This document shows, piece by piece, positions 26,695 through 35,159 of a DNA stretch of 64,000 nt (its first letter is position 1; each line of letters starts with the position of its first letter). A program made the translations under genes and the position numbers. The stretch is from Cytophagales bacterium (GTDB lineage: Bacteria > Bacteroidota > Bacteroidia > Cytophagales > Spirosomataceae): contig RDXN01000036.1 in assembly GCA_004292855.1 (NCBI GenBank), forward strand, positions 62,001 to 126,000, read 5' to 3'. The notes beneath the pieces were generated by a model. The model was given only the letters and a program-made list of their open reading frames with translations, was not told the DNA's origin and did no database searches.

Positions 26695-28056
26695 ATGCGA
26701 AAGACACTTCTCCCGGTTCTACTTCTTTTCTCGTCTCCCCTATTCGCGCAAACCATTGTCAACCGCGATCCGCAGATTGTGCAGATGATGAGCGAACTCT
26801 CCACCGACAGTCTGCGTGCTCATATCGACGGACTTGTTCGGTTCGGAACGCGCAACACGTTAAGTTCACAAAATAGCACCGCCACGCGCGGCATCACACC
26901 CGCCCGGCAGTGGGTGATGCGGAAATTTGAGCAATACGCCCGGCAGTCGGGCGGGCGCATGACGGCCACGCTCGACACCTGGACACTCCCCGCCGACGGA
27001 CGCCGGGTCGACCGACCCACCGAAATTGCCAACGTGATGGCGACCCTCAAAGGCTCTGACCCCACCGACACGCGGGTTTTCGTCGTGCAGGGCCACATCG
27101 ACAGCCGGGCTACGAGCGTGATGAGTAATACGGTCGATGCCCCCGGTGCCAACGACGATGGGTCGGGCACGGCGGCTGTTATTGAACTATGCCGGGTTAT
27201 GAGCAAGTATTCGTTTCCGGCCACCATCGTTTTTGTAGCCGTGAGTGGCGAAGAACAGGGCCTGCTGGGTGCCGAGCACCTGTCGGAGCGGGCCGTTCAG
27301 GAGAAATGGAACCTCGAAGCCCTGCTCAACAACGACATCATGGGCAGCAATAACAGTTCGGAAACGCGCATAATCGACAACACGCGGCTGCGGGTGTTCA
27401 GCGAGGGGCTACCGGCCACACTCGTCCGCGATACGACGGGCCGGGTGGGGCAAATCCGAAATTTCGGCACCGAAAACGACGGAAAAGCCCGCACGTTGGC
27501 CCGGTATCTGAAAGAGATTGGCGAACGGTACGTGGAGAATCTGGAGGTGGTGATGGTGTACCGCAACGACCGGTTCCTGCGTGGGGGCGACCACACCCCG
27601 TTTGTGAACCGGGGGTTTGCCGCCGTGCGCATCACCGAAATGAACGAGAACTACGAGCATCAACACCAGGACGTGCGCGTGCAAAATGGCGTCGAATACG
27701 GCGATTTGGCCAAATTCATGGACTTCGAGTATCTCCGCAAAAACACAGGTGTAAATCTCGCCACGCTGGCAAACCTTGCCAAATCGCCCGCCATGCCTCA
27801 AAACGTGACCGTCGACGTGCGCAACCTGACCAACTCAACGGCCCTCTACTGGAAAGCCCCGGCGGTCGGCAAAGTGCGCGGCTACTATGTGCTGATGCGT
27901 GAAACCCACTGGCCGTTCTGGCAAAAGAAGTTTTTCACGACCAACCTTGGCATGACCCTGCCCTACTCCAAAGACAACTACTACTTCGCCGTGCAATCCG
28001 TCAGCGAATCGGGCAACGAGAGCCTGCCCGTGTTGCCGGTCCCGAATTTGCGGTGA
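26695..28056 (+). CDS. secreted M28-family zinc metallopeptidase
   Basis: 453 residues with a signal peptide (FSSPLFAQ). Members are aminopeptidases or carboxypeptidases with two zinc ions. Ligand motifs are all visible: QGHIDSR (His), GANDDGSG (bridging Asp), SGEEQGLLGA (catalytic Glu and zinc Glu), NNDIMGSN (Asp), and a His-rich NYEHQHQD near residue 320. A C-terminal domain of about 90 residues (VTVDVRNLTNSTALYWKAP ... YYFAVQSVSESGNESLP) looks like fibronectin type III. It ends three bases from the convergent GT2 gene. Confidence 0.92.
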   Translation: MRKTLLPVLLLFSSPLFAQTIVNRDPQIVQMMSELSTDSLRAHIDGLVRFGTRNTLSSQNSTATRGITPARQWVMRKFEQYARQSGGRMTATLDTWTLPADGRRVDRPTEIANVMATLKGSDPTDTRVFVVQGHIDSRATSVMSNTVDAPGANDDGSGTAAVIELCRVMSKYSFPATIVFVAVSGEEQGLLGAEHLSERAVQEKWNLEALLNNDIMGSNNSSETRIIDNTRLRVFSEGLPATLVRDTTGRVGQIRNFGTENDGKARTLARYLKEIGERYVENLEVVMVYRNDRFLRGGDHTPFVNRGFAAVRITEMNENYEHQHQDVRVQNGVEYGDLAKFMDFEYLRKNTGVNLATLANLAKSPAMPQNVTVDVRNLTNSTALYWKAPAVGKVRGYYVLMRETHWPFWQKKFFTTNLGMTLPYSKDNYYFAVQSVSESGNESLPVLPVPNLR

Positions 28057-28059
28057 TTC

Positions 28060-28803
28060 TCACCGAATATCGGCATACAATCGCTTCAGTCGTTCGGGGG
28101 AAAAACCGATGCCCCAGAGGAAGCCAATGGTTAGGAAGATGGCGTTGGCTCGCCAAAAGCCCCACTTCGCCACGCGCCGGTCCGACGATTCGACCACGCG
28201 GTTCACCTGCCGGATGCGCCCGTACTGAACCAATCTGAGCAACAAATCGGCCTCTTCCATGATGGGCAAATCGTCGCGGTAGCCGCCACAGGCCAGGAAT
28301 TGGGGCCGTCGGCAAAAAATTACCTGATCGCCAAAGAGCAACCGGGCACCTTTGAAAAAGAATAGGTAGGGCCGGAACAGCATTGGGGCGTAGTAGCTCT
28401 TGATGTAGTTGTGGAACGAGGTGAGCCAACGCGTTTGGAGAGGACCGCGCATAATCGAAATAAAGCCCCCGGCAGCCACGCGAGCATCGGTCAGGGTCTT
28501 TTCGATCACAGCGAGGGCATCGTCGGGGAGGTTCGTGTCGGCGTGTAAAAAGCACAGAATCGGGCCGGTAGCCTGTTGTACAGCTTCGTTCATCTGGCAA
28601 GCCCGACCTGCGCGGGGACACTCGATCAGGTGCAGGTTGGGCATGTCTGCTTGCCACGCCCGCACGATGGCCACCGTTTGGTCAGTACTGCCCCCATCGG
28701 CCACAATCACTTCCACGGGCGCAGGACACAGCCCCCGCACCATCCGCAACGTGCGAGGAAGCGCGTGCTCTTCGTTGAGAGTTGGGATGATGATCGAGAC
28801 CAT
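28060..28803 (-). CDS. GT2 glycosyltransferase (TIGR04283-like)
   Basis: 247 residues from the ATG at 28803, which gives the standard GT-A start MVSIIIPTLNEEHALPRTL. Motifs: VEVIVADGGSTDQT (nucleotide-sugar pocket), CFLHADTNLP (DxD-like HAD motif typical of TIGR04283), and GGYRDDLPIMEEADLLLRL. A C-terminal hydrophobic stretch (WRANAIFLTIGFLWGIGFS) suggests membrane association. The TIGR04283 family often sits with a TIGR04282 or radical-SAM partner; none is seen here. Confidence 0.9.
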   Translation of the reverse strand: MVSIIIPTLNEEHALPRTLRMVRGLCPAPVEVIVADGGSTDQTVAIVRAWQADMPNLHLIECPRAGRACQMNEAVQQATGPILCFLHADTNLPDDALAVIEKTLTDARVAAGGFISIMRGPLQTRWLTSFHNYIKSYYAPMLFRPYLFFFKGARLLFGDQVIFCRRPQFLACGGYRDDLPIMEEADLLLRLVQYGRIRQVNRVVESSDRRVAKWGFWRANAIFLTIGFLWGIGFSPERLKRLYADIR

Positions 28804-28814
28804 AGTGTAGTGAG

Positions 28815-28894
28815 CAGTAGGCAGTAGCAGAGGGCAGTGTCCGTGCATCAGCCCATGCCTCATTCTGACCGCTGCCTACTGCTACTGCCTACTG
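28815..28894. repeat. inverted-repeat spacer of AGTAGGC-type units
   Basis: CAGTAGGCAGTAGCAG (28815-28830) and its exact reverse complement (28879-28894) face each other in the gap between two minus-strand genes. The units are built from short AGTAGGC-like iterations. It is probably a decayed simple repeat that can fold as a hairpin in the transcript. Confidence 0.55.
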
Positions 28895-28904
28895 TCTACT
28901 ATTT

Positions 28905-29339
28905 TCAAAACCAGCCCGCGCCGGGAATACGGAACGGCCAGGGAATAGAGGCCAGAATGAGCAGCAGGCCAAGCCCCATAAAAATGGCTACGGCTTTGTG
29001 TTTGGCGGTGGCATTGCTCAAGCGTTTGGCCCGCGAATAACCAACCGTCACGAGCGCAATAGCGATGAGCATACCGGCAAGGTGCTCCACCGTGTAAAAC
29101 CGATAAAGCTTTTCGCTCATCATACCAAAGTCGACCTTCGGACTTATGAAATATAGAACCAAGCCCAGAACTAACTGCGTGTGAACAGAGATCAGTGTAA
29201 ACAAATACAGTTTGCGATTCGATTCGGTGAAATCGGCGCGGCCCTGCCAGCGGCTAAAAGCGGTGGCTACGGCAGCGACCAACAACAGTAGAGCTACCCA
29301 GCGTAGGCCCGAGTGGGCATGAACTAATCCAGAGTACAT
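28905..29339 (-). CDS. small four-helix membrane protein (cytochrome b-like family of Bacteroidota)
   Basis: 144 residues from the ATG at 29339. It has four predicted membrane helices; the first begins MYSGLVHAHSGLRWVALLLLV, and the third segment contains EHLAGMLIAIALV. The paired His residues in the first (HAHSG) and third helix region could bind haem, and relatives are annotated cytochrome B-like, but haem binding is not proven. The longer in-frame extension upstream runs through the divergent DUF4286 gene and is rejected; a TACATTTG box at 29360 supports the shorter start. Confidence 0.78.
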   Translation of the reverse strand: MYSGLVHAHSGLRWVALLLLVAAVATAFSRWQGRADFTESNRKLYLFTLISVHTQLVLGLVLYFISPKVDFGMMSEKLYRFYTVEHLAGMLIAIALVTVGYSRAKRLSNATAKHKAVAIFMGLGLLLILASIPWPFRIPGAGWF

Positions 29340-29359
29340 ACGTTTTTTTAGGTTTAGCG

Positions 29360-29367
29360 CAAATGTA
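29360..29367 (-). promoter_or_regulatory. TAnnTTTG promoter box for the small membrane protein
   Basis: TACATTTG on the minus strand, 20 bases before the start at 29339. It lies in the 39-base gap between divergent genes. No -33 element is obvious. Confidence 0.45.
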
Positions 29368-29378
29368 TAGCATCCCGC

Positions 29379-29681
29379 ATGATTCTTTTCAACATTACCT
29401 ATAGCATCGACCCCAAAATTGAGCGCGAATGGCTCCGGTTCATGAAAACCGAATACGTTCCGATGGTGAAAGCTACCGACTTGCCCGCCGATGCGAAGAT
29501 CCTGAAGCTCCTGACTGAACTCGATAACGGGGCCGTTACCTACTCCTTTCAGTTCTTTTTCAGGGCGATGGAAGAGTTCCTGACCTATCACCACACCTTT
29601 GCCGATGCCCATCAGGCCAAAGTCGACGAACGCTTCGCCAATCAATATGCTACATTTCGGACGTTGCTGGAAGAGATTTGA
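29379..29681 (+). CDS. DUF4286 family protein
   Basis: 100 residues, the family length. DUF4286 members are small ferredoxin-like-fold proteins of unknown function common in Bacteroidota; MILFNITYSIDPKIEREWLRFM and the C-terminal RFANQYATFRTLLEEI are characteristic. Divergent to the small membrane protein, 39 bases away. It overlaps the -33 element of the promoter proposed for the next gene. Confidence 0.88.
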   Translation: MILFNITYSIDPKIEREWLRFMKTEYVPMVKATDLPADAKILKLLTELDNGAVTYSFQFFFRAMEEFLTYHHTFADAHQAKVDERFANQYATFRTLLEEI

Positions 29682-29693
29682 GCCGTAGCTTTG
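29664..29693 (+). promoter_or_regulatory. Bacteroidota-type promoter of the acyltransferase gene
   Basis: TTG (29664-29666), 19 bases, TAGCTTTG (29686-29693). Only four bases separate the -7 box from the ATG at 29698, so the transcript would begin at or next to the start codon. The -33 element lies inside the end of the DUF4286 gene. Confidence 0.6.
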
Positions 29694-29697
29694 TCCC

Positions 29698-30900
29698 ATG
29701 TTGAATCGTTTGTTTGCCCTGCGTCCCGACGAAACCCGCCGTGTATTCGGGCTTGATGTGCTTCGGGCCATTGCCATTTTGACCGTTGTCGATGCGCACT
29801 CAGGGGCTGCAATGGGATCGTACTTTAAGCTCGGCTTGCTGCATCAGTGCATTCCTGACGGCGTAGAGCTGTTTTTTGTGCTCAGTGGTTTTCTGATTGG
29901 AGGCATCCTGATTCGACTCTTCGAGCGCGATCAGCACTATGGCTGGCGCGAAATTGGTAATTTCTGGACCCGCCGATGGTTTCGGACATTGCCTGCCTAC
30001 TATTTGGTTCTGGGCGGGTTAATTGTTTTCGGACTCCTCCGGGGATGGGATAATGGTGGGTCAACGGGCCTGCCCGCTAAATCTATTTTAGCAAGTTATT
30101 TTGTGTTTCTACAAAATTTCGACCACTACATTTATGAGTTCTTCCCGGAAACCTGGAGCCTTGCTATCGAAGAATGGTCGTACTTGCTGCTGCCCACGTT
30201 GCTCCTGCTCGTATCGGCCCTGACGCCCAAAACATGGTCCCGCCAACGGGTGATCCTGACGGTTATTCTGCTGGTTATTGTGGGTAGCAACGTGGGTCGT
30301 CTGGTTCAGGCGGTTCGTATTCCGCTCGACATCCCCAACCCCGAACTTGGCTACCGGGGCATTGTGCTAACCCGGCTCGACGCCATTGCCTATGGTGTGT
30401 TGGCCGCGTGGCTTAAGCAATACAAACCGGGGTTCTGGAATGGCCGTTGGGCGCAAAATACGGGGTTCTGGTTGGGCGTGGCCCTTACGATTGGCGTGGC
30501 CGTTACTTCGTCTATCCTGATCCTGCCCTATTACGTCGACGGGGGCGTTTACCCGATGTATGTGTTCTACAAACGGTCGATCTATTTTCTGGTGATGGGC
30601 GTGAGTATGTTGCTGCTGGTGCCGCGCATGAGCAATTGGCAAACAGGTCCCCGGTTGCTTACCCCATTCGTAACCCATATCAGCTTAATTTCCTATTCGA
30701 TGTATTTACTCAACCTGTCGGTGATCATGGCGTTGATCATAAACCCTATCCCGACAACTTCTGTATGGGTTGGCTACGGGAAAGTACTCTTATTCTGGGT
30801 GCTTACCATCGTGGCAGCAACCGTATTGTATCGGCTGTACGAAAAGCCAATGACACAACTACGAGAGCGATTCTCGAAAAAAGAAGCAAAGCTACTTTGA
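29698..30900 (+). CDS. OafA/acyltransferase-3 family membrane O-acyltransferase
   Basis: 400 residues with about ten membrane helices. The N-terminal motif GLDVLRAIAILTVVDAHSG carries the family's conserved R and H; DGVELFFVLSGFLIGGIL and WSLAIEEWSYLLLP are further hallmarks. Such proteins move acetyl or other acyl groups to sugars of surface polysaccharides from the cytoplasm. The first helix begins at residue 19, so the start at 29698 is fixed although it sits directly behind the promoter box. The neighbouring SGNH esterase (31056) could remove the same kind of group outside the cell; this link is inferred. Confidence 0.92.
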   Translation: MLNRLFALRPDETRRVFGLDVLRAIAILTVVDAHSGAAMGSYFKLGLLHQCIPDGVELFFVLSGFLIGGILIRLFERDQHYGWREIGNFWTRRWFRTLPAYYLVLGGLIVFGLLRGWDNGGSTGLPAKSILASYFVFLQNFDHYIYEFFPETWSLAIEEWSYLLLPTLLLLVSALTPKTWSRQRVILTVILLVIVGSNVGRLVQAVRIPLDIPNPELGYRGIVLTRLDAIAYGVLAAWLKQYKPGFWNGRWAQNTGFWLGVALTIGVAVTSSILILPYYVDGGVYPMYVFYKRSIYFLVMGVSMLLLVPRMSNWQTGPRLLTPFVTHISLISYSMYLLNLSVIMALIINPIPTTSVWVGYGKVLLFWVLTIVAATVLYRLYEKPMTQLRERFSKKEAKLL

Positions 30901-31055
30901 CGACCAAACAGACCGTATAATCCTATCAACGCACGCATGACATACATGAACACATTCTATGGTTTAAATAGATGAGTGTGTAAAATTATTTGCAAATTAT
31001 TGCAACCTTTCCTCCTTTAACAGAGTCTACAGGCTATACAACCAACGTTACAGGT

Positions 31056-33128
31056 ATGCTTATTTGTCGTCTCTTCCGGCAGTGGACGAGTCGAGGTTTT
31101 GTGGCAGCGATATGTGGGGGATTGATAACCTCGTTTTTCACACCAGTTTTTGCGCAAATTTCTGTGGTATTCCCAACGCCCCAGACGGTTATTCAGCGCA
31201 ATAATGCGAACCAAGCCCAATTGTGGGTTGAAGGACAATGCCCGCCCGGCACTAATCAAATCGACGTATATCTGGAAGCAACCCGCCCCGGTGGTGGAGT
31301 AAACTCGTCGAGTTTTATGTTGCTCGACGGTAGCCCCCAGAACGGCCGTTTCCGGGGTGCAGTAACGGTTCAGGGAGGCTGGTATAATCTATATGTGCGG
31401 GCTACCCAAAACGGTAGTGTCCTCGAAATCAAGAAGATCACACCCATTGGTATAGGTGAGGTGTTTGTCATTGCCGGGCAGTCGAACGGGCAGGGCGTGC
31501 TCCCCAATCGTAACACCACTCCCCCCACCGACGAACGGGTTGTAACGGTGCCCCACTATAACCACACCGACACAATCCGGTTGCCTATGCCCCCTCAGTT
31601 TGAGCGCATCACCACCGACGGTGTTATTGGTCCACGAGGTATAACAAGCTGGTGCTGGGGCGTTTTGGGCGATTCGCTTGCCAAACGCCTGAACGTGCCT
31701 ATTGCGTTTTACAACACGGCCTGGTCGGGCACAGCCATCCGAAACTGGCGCGAGAGCATCACCCAAGATAGTACGGCAACCTCATGGGGCGAATTTTTTC
31801 GCCCAAAAATGCCCTACGGAAATTTGAAGCGTGTTTTGCAGGACTATGTGGCTCTCACGGGTCTACGCGCCGTACTCTGGCATCAGGGCGAGGCCGAATA
31901 TTACGACACCAACCCGATGGCCCCGAATTACTACAACGACTTGCGCTTTGTGATTGCCCAAAGCCGCGCCGATGTTGGGTATGCCAACTTGCCCTGGATG
32001 GTGGCCCGTGCCTCAATCGACATGTTTACGCGTACCCTGTACCCATCGAAACGATATGAGCCAGTTTGGAACGCGCAAACGCAGGTAATTCAAACCACAG
32101 GTCGCGTATTTTTTGGTCCCGACACCGACACCCTCGACATTCCGCGTAACGACGGTGTCCATTTAAGCGGAACCGGCCTAATAAAGGTTGCCAACGCCTG
32201 GAACCGAGCACTCTCTGCCGATTTTTTCAATGCAGCCACACCCCTTCTTCCCCAAACGACACCCCTCATTACGGACCTTAGTCTGGCGGGTTCAATTACC
32301 AACCGCGTGGTGCCGATTGGCGAAGATGTACTTGTGACAATTTCGCTAAAAAATTCGGGGGAGTATGCCGCATCGGGCATTCGCATTCGCTGTCAGCTAC
32401 CCAACAATCTGGCCTGCGTGAATCCGGGGCAATTCACCCTGAGCAATGGGCAATTGTTGGCCCGTGTAGGGGGCACCCTGACGCCCGGCGGTCTCACTAC
32501 CCTACCGTTTGTGGTTCGGCCTTTGGCAAACGGGACCTTCCGGCTTGCCGCCGAAATTATTCGTAGTGATCAATTTGATGAAGACTCCCGACCCAACACC
32601 AGCTTCGCCGATGGGCAAGACGATACGGTCTGGATTGATTTCAGGACCCTGGAAGCAAGCTCCAGCGTGTTTAGTGCCCCCATCTCGGTCAATGCCGTCG
32701 CGCTACCACTCGTGACCAGCAACCAACCCGTACCCAACCCCACTCAGTCCGATCTGAGTTTGTTGGCCGTTTCAGACCGCTTGGCCGTGGCCGTGGGACA
32801 ACCCATGCGGGTGTCGTTGGTCGTCACAAATCGGGGTGGGTCAGCGGCCACCAATGTGCAGGTGCAGTGCGTTCTGCCCCCCGGCGTGGGGTCGTTCAGT
32901 AGCCCAACCCTAACCCAAAGCGGCCAAACCGTGAGCGGGGCTGTGTCCAGCATTCCGGCGGGTGGAACGGCAACGGTTTGGTTTCAGGTAAGCAGCACCG
33001 GAGCAGGTAGCCCCCTCTTTAAAGCGCAGATTGTATCAGTCAACCCAACGGACTCAAATTCAGCCCCCAATAACGGCTACGACAACGGCGAAGACGACAC
33101 CGCACAGGTGGCGGTGCGGGTTTGGTGA
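31056..33128 (+). CDS. secreted SGNH/sialate O-acetylesterase-like protein with CARDB-type domains
   Basis: 690 residues from the ATG at 31056, giving a signal peptide with Arg-rich head and ending TPVFAQ (about 34). Its N-terminal beta region (about 36-130) is a paralogue of that at 3068-6109: both share QRNN-x-N and DGSPQNGRF followed by GGWY. The SGNH domain shows GQSN (141-144), WHQGEA (275-280) and DGVH (366-369). Two C-terminal CARDB/DUF11-like domains follow (about 405-530 and 565-690), each ending in an acidic DDT motif (GQDDTVWIDF; GEDDTAQVAV), instead of the YDAPTHGF repeats of the paralogue. A starting codon further upstream (TTG 30990) would add a non-signal extension and is rejected. 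Confidence 0.84.
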   Translation: MLICRLFRQWTSRGFVAAICGGLITSFFTPVFAQISVVFPTPQTVIQRNNANQAQLWVEGQCPPGTNQIDVYLEATRPGGGVNSSSFMLLDGSPQNGRFRGAVTVQGGWYNLYVRATQNGSVLEIKKITPIGIGEVFVIAGQSNGQGVLPNRNTTPPTDERVVTVPHYNHTDTIRLPMPPQFERITTDGVIGPRGITSWCWGVLGDSLAKRLNVPIAFYNTAWSGTAIRNWRESITQDSTATSWGEFFRPKMPYGNLKRVLQDYVALTGLRAVLWHQGEAEYYDTNPMAPNYYNDLRFVIAQSRADVGYANLPWMVARASIDMFTRTLYPSKRYEPVWNAQTQVIQTTGRVFFGPDTDTLDIPRNDGVHLSGTGLIKVANAWNRALSADFFNAATPLLPQTTPLITDLSLAGSITNRVVPIGEDVLVTISLKNSGEYAASGIRIRCQLPNNLACVNPGQFTLSNGQLLARVGGTLTPGGLTTLPFVVRPLANGTFRLAAEIIRSDQFDEDSRPNTSFADGQDDTVWIDFRTLEASSSVFSAPISVNAVALPLVTSNQPVPNPTQSDLSLLAVSDRLAVAVGQPMRVSLVVTNRGGSAATNVQVQCVLPPGVGSFSSPTLTQSGQTVSGAVSSIPAGGTATVWFQVSSTGAGSPLFKAQIVSVNPTDSNSAPNNGYDNGEDDTAQVAVRVW

Positions 33129-33130
33129 TG

Positions 33131-33868
33131 CTAAACCAAATCAGGAAAATTCGCACGGACCATTGCGGAGAACAACCTTCCGGGTTGACCAAGACGTTTA
33201 AGGTGTTCGCGAGCATGGTATGCTTCTTCTGCTTTACTCCTCGCTATAATCGCTAGCACCCTTAACGTTTCTAGATATTCTAACCGGCTATCGTTCAGCT
33301 TCTCACGATCAAGTCCTGTTCTTTTGATGGTTTCTCTTCCTTTAACTGATTGATTTCTAGACTTAACTACTTCGTCAACAAAGGTGATGTGGTCTTCTGG
33401 GTTATCCAACTCTGGATGAAGTATCAAGCTGTCTTCGAGCAGGCAATCGTTTGTATGAGATAAGGCCCGTTTTGACTCGTCAGCTAGAGGAAAATAGTTT
33501 CGTTTGTAAACTTCATTACACTTTTGACAGGCGAAAAATAGATTAGAAAAGTCGTAAGCCAGCCAGTAGTAGCCGGGCTTTTGTAGCGACTGTTGCTCTG
33601 ATTGTTGATAGCCTCCTTTCGGGCGGAAATGTTCTACATCACCATAACTCGTATCTGTCACGAAACCCTGACAAAAGCAACATTTATCTTTTTGCAGACC
33701 AATCAGTGCCTCTTTGACACTTTTGTGGCCATAGATTGAATCTTGAAATTCAACTTGTGTCTGCCCGTTCGTCGCAGCCTGCATTAACTCCCTAGTTTCC
33801 ACATCGCCCTTACCTCCGGGGGCTAAAATAGCCGGGGTCGCAACGTTCACTTTGCTAATTCTTATCAC
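33131..33868 (-). CDS. ptuB: PtuB-like HNH endonuclease (Septu-type anti-phage pair)
   Basis: 245 residues, TIGR02646-like. HNH features in order: zinc Cys pairs KCCFCQG and ACQKCNE, and the catalytic DVEHFRPKGGY between them (the H of VEHF is the expected general base). PtuB is the nuclease partner of the PtuA ATPase in Septu anti-phage systems, and the same nuclease type serves retron Ec78. I chose a GTG start at 33868: it lies two bases after the ptuA stop with a Shine-Dalgarno AGGAG at the right distance, and yields MIRISKVN, a usual family start. An ATG at 33928 would overlap ptuA by 58 bases. The AT-rich composition contrasts with the neighbours. It ends two bases from the convergent SGNH gene. 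Confidence 0.75.
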   Translation of the reverse strand: MIRISKVNVATPAILAPGGKGDVETRELMQAATNGQTQVEFQDSIYGHKSVKEALIGLQKDKCCFCQGFVTDTSYGDVEHFRPKGGYQQSEQQSLQKPGYYWLAYDFSNLFFACQKCNEVYKRNYFPLADESKRALSHTNDCLLEDSLILHPELDNPEDHITFVDEVVKSRNQSVKGRETIKRTGLDREKLNDSRLEYLETLRVLAIIARSKAEEAYHAREHLKRLGQPGRLFSAMVRANFPDLV

Positions 33869-33870
33869 GA

Positions 33871-35118
33871 TTACTCCTGATTGAGCATTGCCTTTCTGAT
33901 AATATCCAATGTTTTTACAGACTCCCACGTATCAGATACAGACACTATATCTAATTCTCGCTCCAGTTCAGCCAGTTCTGTTTTTTCCTCCGACGACAAG
34001 CTATCCTGAACTAATAGATGTCTTCTTCGTGCCATCTTTGCCTCAGCCTCTGGGGCGCGTGGCGAAATGCCCTCAAACAGGTCGCTCGACAGGATTTGAT
34101 CTACGCGCCAATTCCGAACGTCAAGCCCGTTCGTTACAACGGTTTCGTTGCCTTCGCGCTTCAGCACGATCAAGTTGGCCTGGTAGTCCTCAGCGGCTTG
34201 CACAACCAACGAGCTGTGCGCCGTAACAATAAACTGGGTGTTTGGAAACGTGTCAGTCAGGAACTTGATAATGTTCCGCTGAAACTTAGGGTGCAAATGC
34301 AGATCAATCTCATCGACCAAACAAACGGCAGGCTCGGCCAATGGATTGGGGCTGCCTGGATAATGATCAAGTAATCCTTTTGCAAAATCGACCATCCAAG
34401 CGATAGTTGTTTTATAGCCTAGACTTAATTCATGAAGGTTCACGTCCCCGTAAACTGTTGAGAAAAATACTTTGGGAACCCCTGCTTTAAGTTCAATAAA
34501 GATGTAGTAAACCTCTCCTTCAAAAAGTTTTGAGAGTACTTTATCTATGATTTCATATCTTTTTTTGTATTTGGAATCTTTATAACTCAAATAGTCAGCC
34601 TGTATCAGCCATTCTTCTGCATTAGTGAGTTTACTTTCCTCCCCAAAAAAGTTGGATATAGGGTCAGTACTATCCTCTGATATGCCTGTTGTACTAATTC
34701 TTCGGGCAGCGTTATAAGCAAATACTGCTACATCTATTTCGTAATTCCTTAGAAATCGAAAATAAGAGGAGTTTTTGGGTCCATCAGATGCGTAGTCTAT
34801 TTTAAATAAAGAGCTGATCTTATTGTTTTGATCATCAAGCATTACTTCGACCGTAGCCCCGCCAATTTCGCCTTTATTTCTCCAGAATTCGGTTAAATCA
34901 ACGCCTGTTTTTACAACTGCCTGTTGATTTTGAACTGACACTACCAACCCCTTCAAAACCGTTGTCTTCCCCGTACCGTTATCCCCCAAAAGCACGTTCC
35001 AGCGGGCGACAGGGCTGTTTTCGGTGCCATCTTCCGTGAAATAAATGGTTTGTTTGCTGCCAAACGACCGCACATTCTCCAACGAGATGCTTCTGAACCA
35101 AACGCGGGGATTTTCCAT
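33871..35118 (-). CDS. ptuA: PtuA-like AAA/ABC-type ATPase (Septu-type anti-phage pair)
   Basis: 415 residues. Walker A GDNGTGKTT (45-53), the signature-like LSLGYKTTIAWM, Walker B CLVDEIDLHLHP with the catalytic Glu, and the switch His in FIVTAHSSLVVQAAE are all present, as in SMC/ABC-type ATPases of the OLD/PtuA kind. The C-terminal part (RRHLLVQDSLSSEEKTEL) is charged and helical and could contact PtuB. It is the upstream gene of a two-gene operon with ptuB and has its own promoter box at 35136-35143, only 17 bases past the MMPL stop. GC is low: 20 of 60 bases in line 34561-34620. Retron RNA or a reverse transcriptase gene is absent, so Septu fits better than a retron. Other OLD-like ATPase/HNH pairs are possible. 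Confidence 0.78.
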   Translation of the reverse strand: MENPRVWFRSISLENVRSFGSKQTIYFTEDGTENSPVARWNVLLGDNGTGKTTVLKGLVVSVQNQQAVVKTGVDLTEFWRNKGEIGGATVEVMLDDQNNKISSLFKIDYASDGPKNSSYFRFLRNYEIDVAVFAYNAARRISTTGISEDSTDPISNFFGEESKLTNAEEWLIQADYLSYKDSKYKKRYEIIDKVLSKLFEGEVYYIFIELKAGVPKVFFSTVYGDVNLHELSLGYKTTIAWMVDFAKGLLDHYPGSPNPLAEPAVCLVDEIDLHLHPKFQRNIIKFLTDTFPNTQFIVTAHSSLVVQAAEDYQANLIVLKREGNETVVTNGLDVRNWRVDQILSSDLFEGISPRAPEAEAKMARRRHLLVQDSLSSEEKTELAELERELDIVSVSDTWESVKTLDIIRKAMLNQE

Positions 35119-35135
35119 ACTTCCAACTGTTTACT

Positions 35136-35143
35136 CAAAGATA
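35136..35143 (-). promoter_or_regulatory. TAnnTTTG promoter box of ptuA
   Basis: TATCTTTG on the minus strand, 17 bases before the ptuA start. The two-gene unit therefore seems independent of the MMPL gene upstream. No clear -33 TTG at the standard distance. Confidence 0.5.
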
Positions 35144-35159
35144 CCACACAAACAAGGCT

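Noticed and set aside
29340-29777. Extension of the small membrane protein to 290 residues from 29777
   Set aside because: The added part is antisense to the DUF4286 and acyltransferase genes, and a promoter box fits the start at 29339.
33131-35118. Retron Ec78-type system
   Set aside because: The ATPase/HNH pair also occurs in retrons, but no reverse transcriptase or ncRNA is near.
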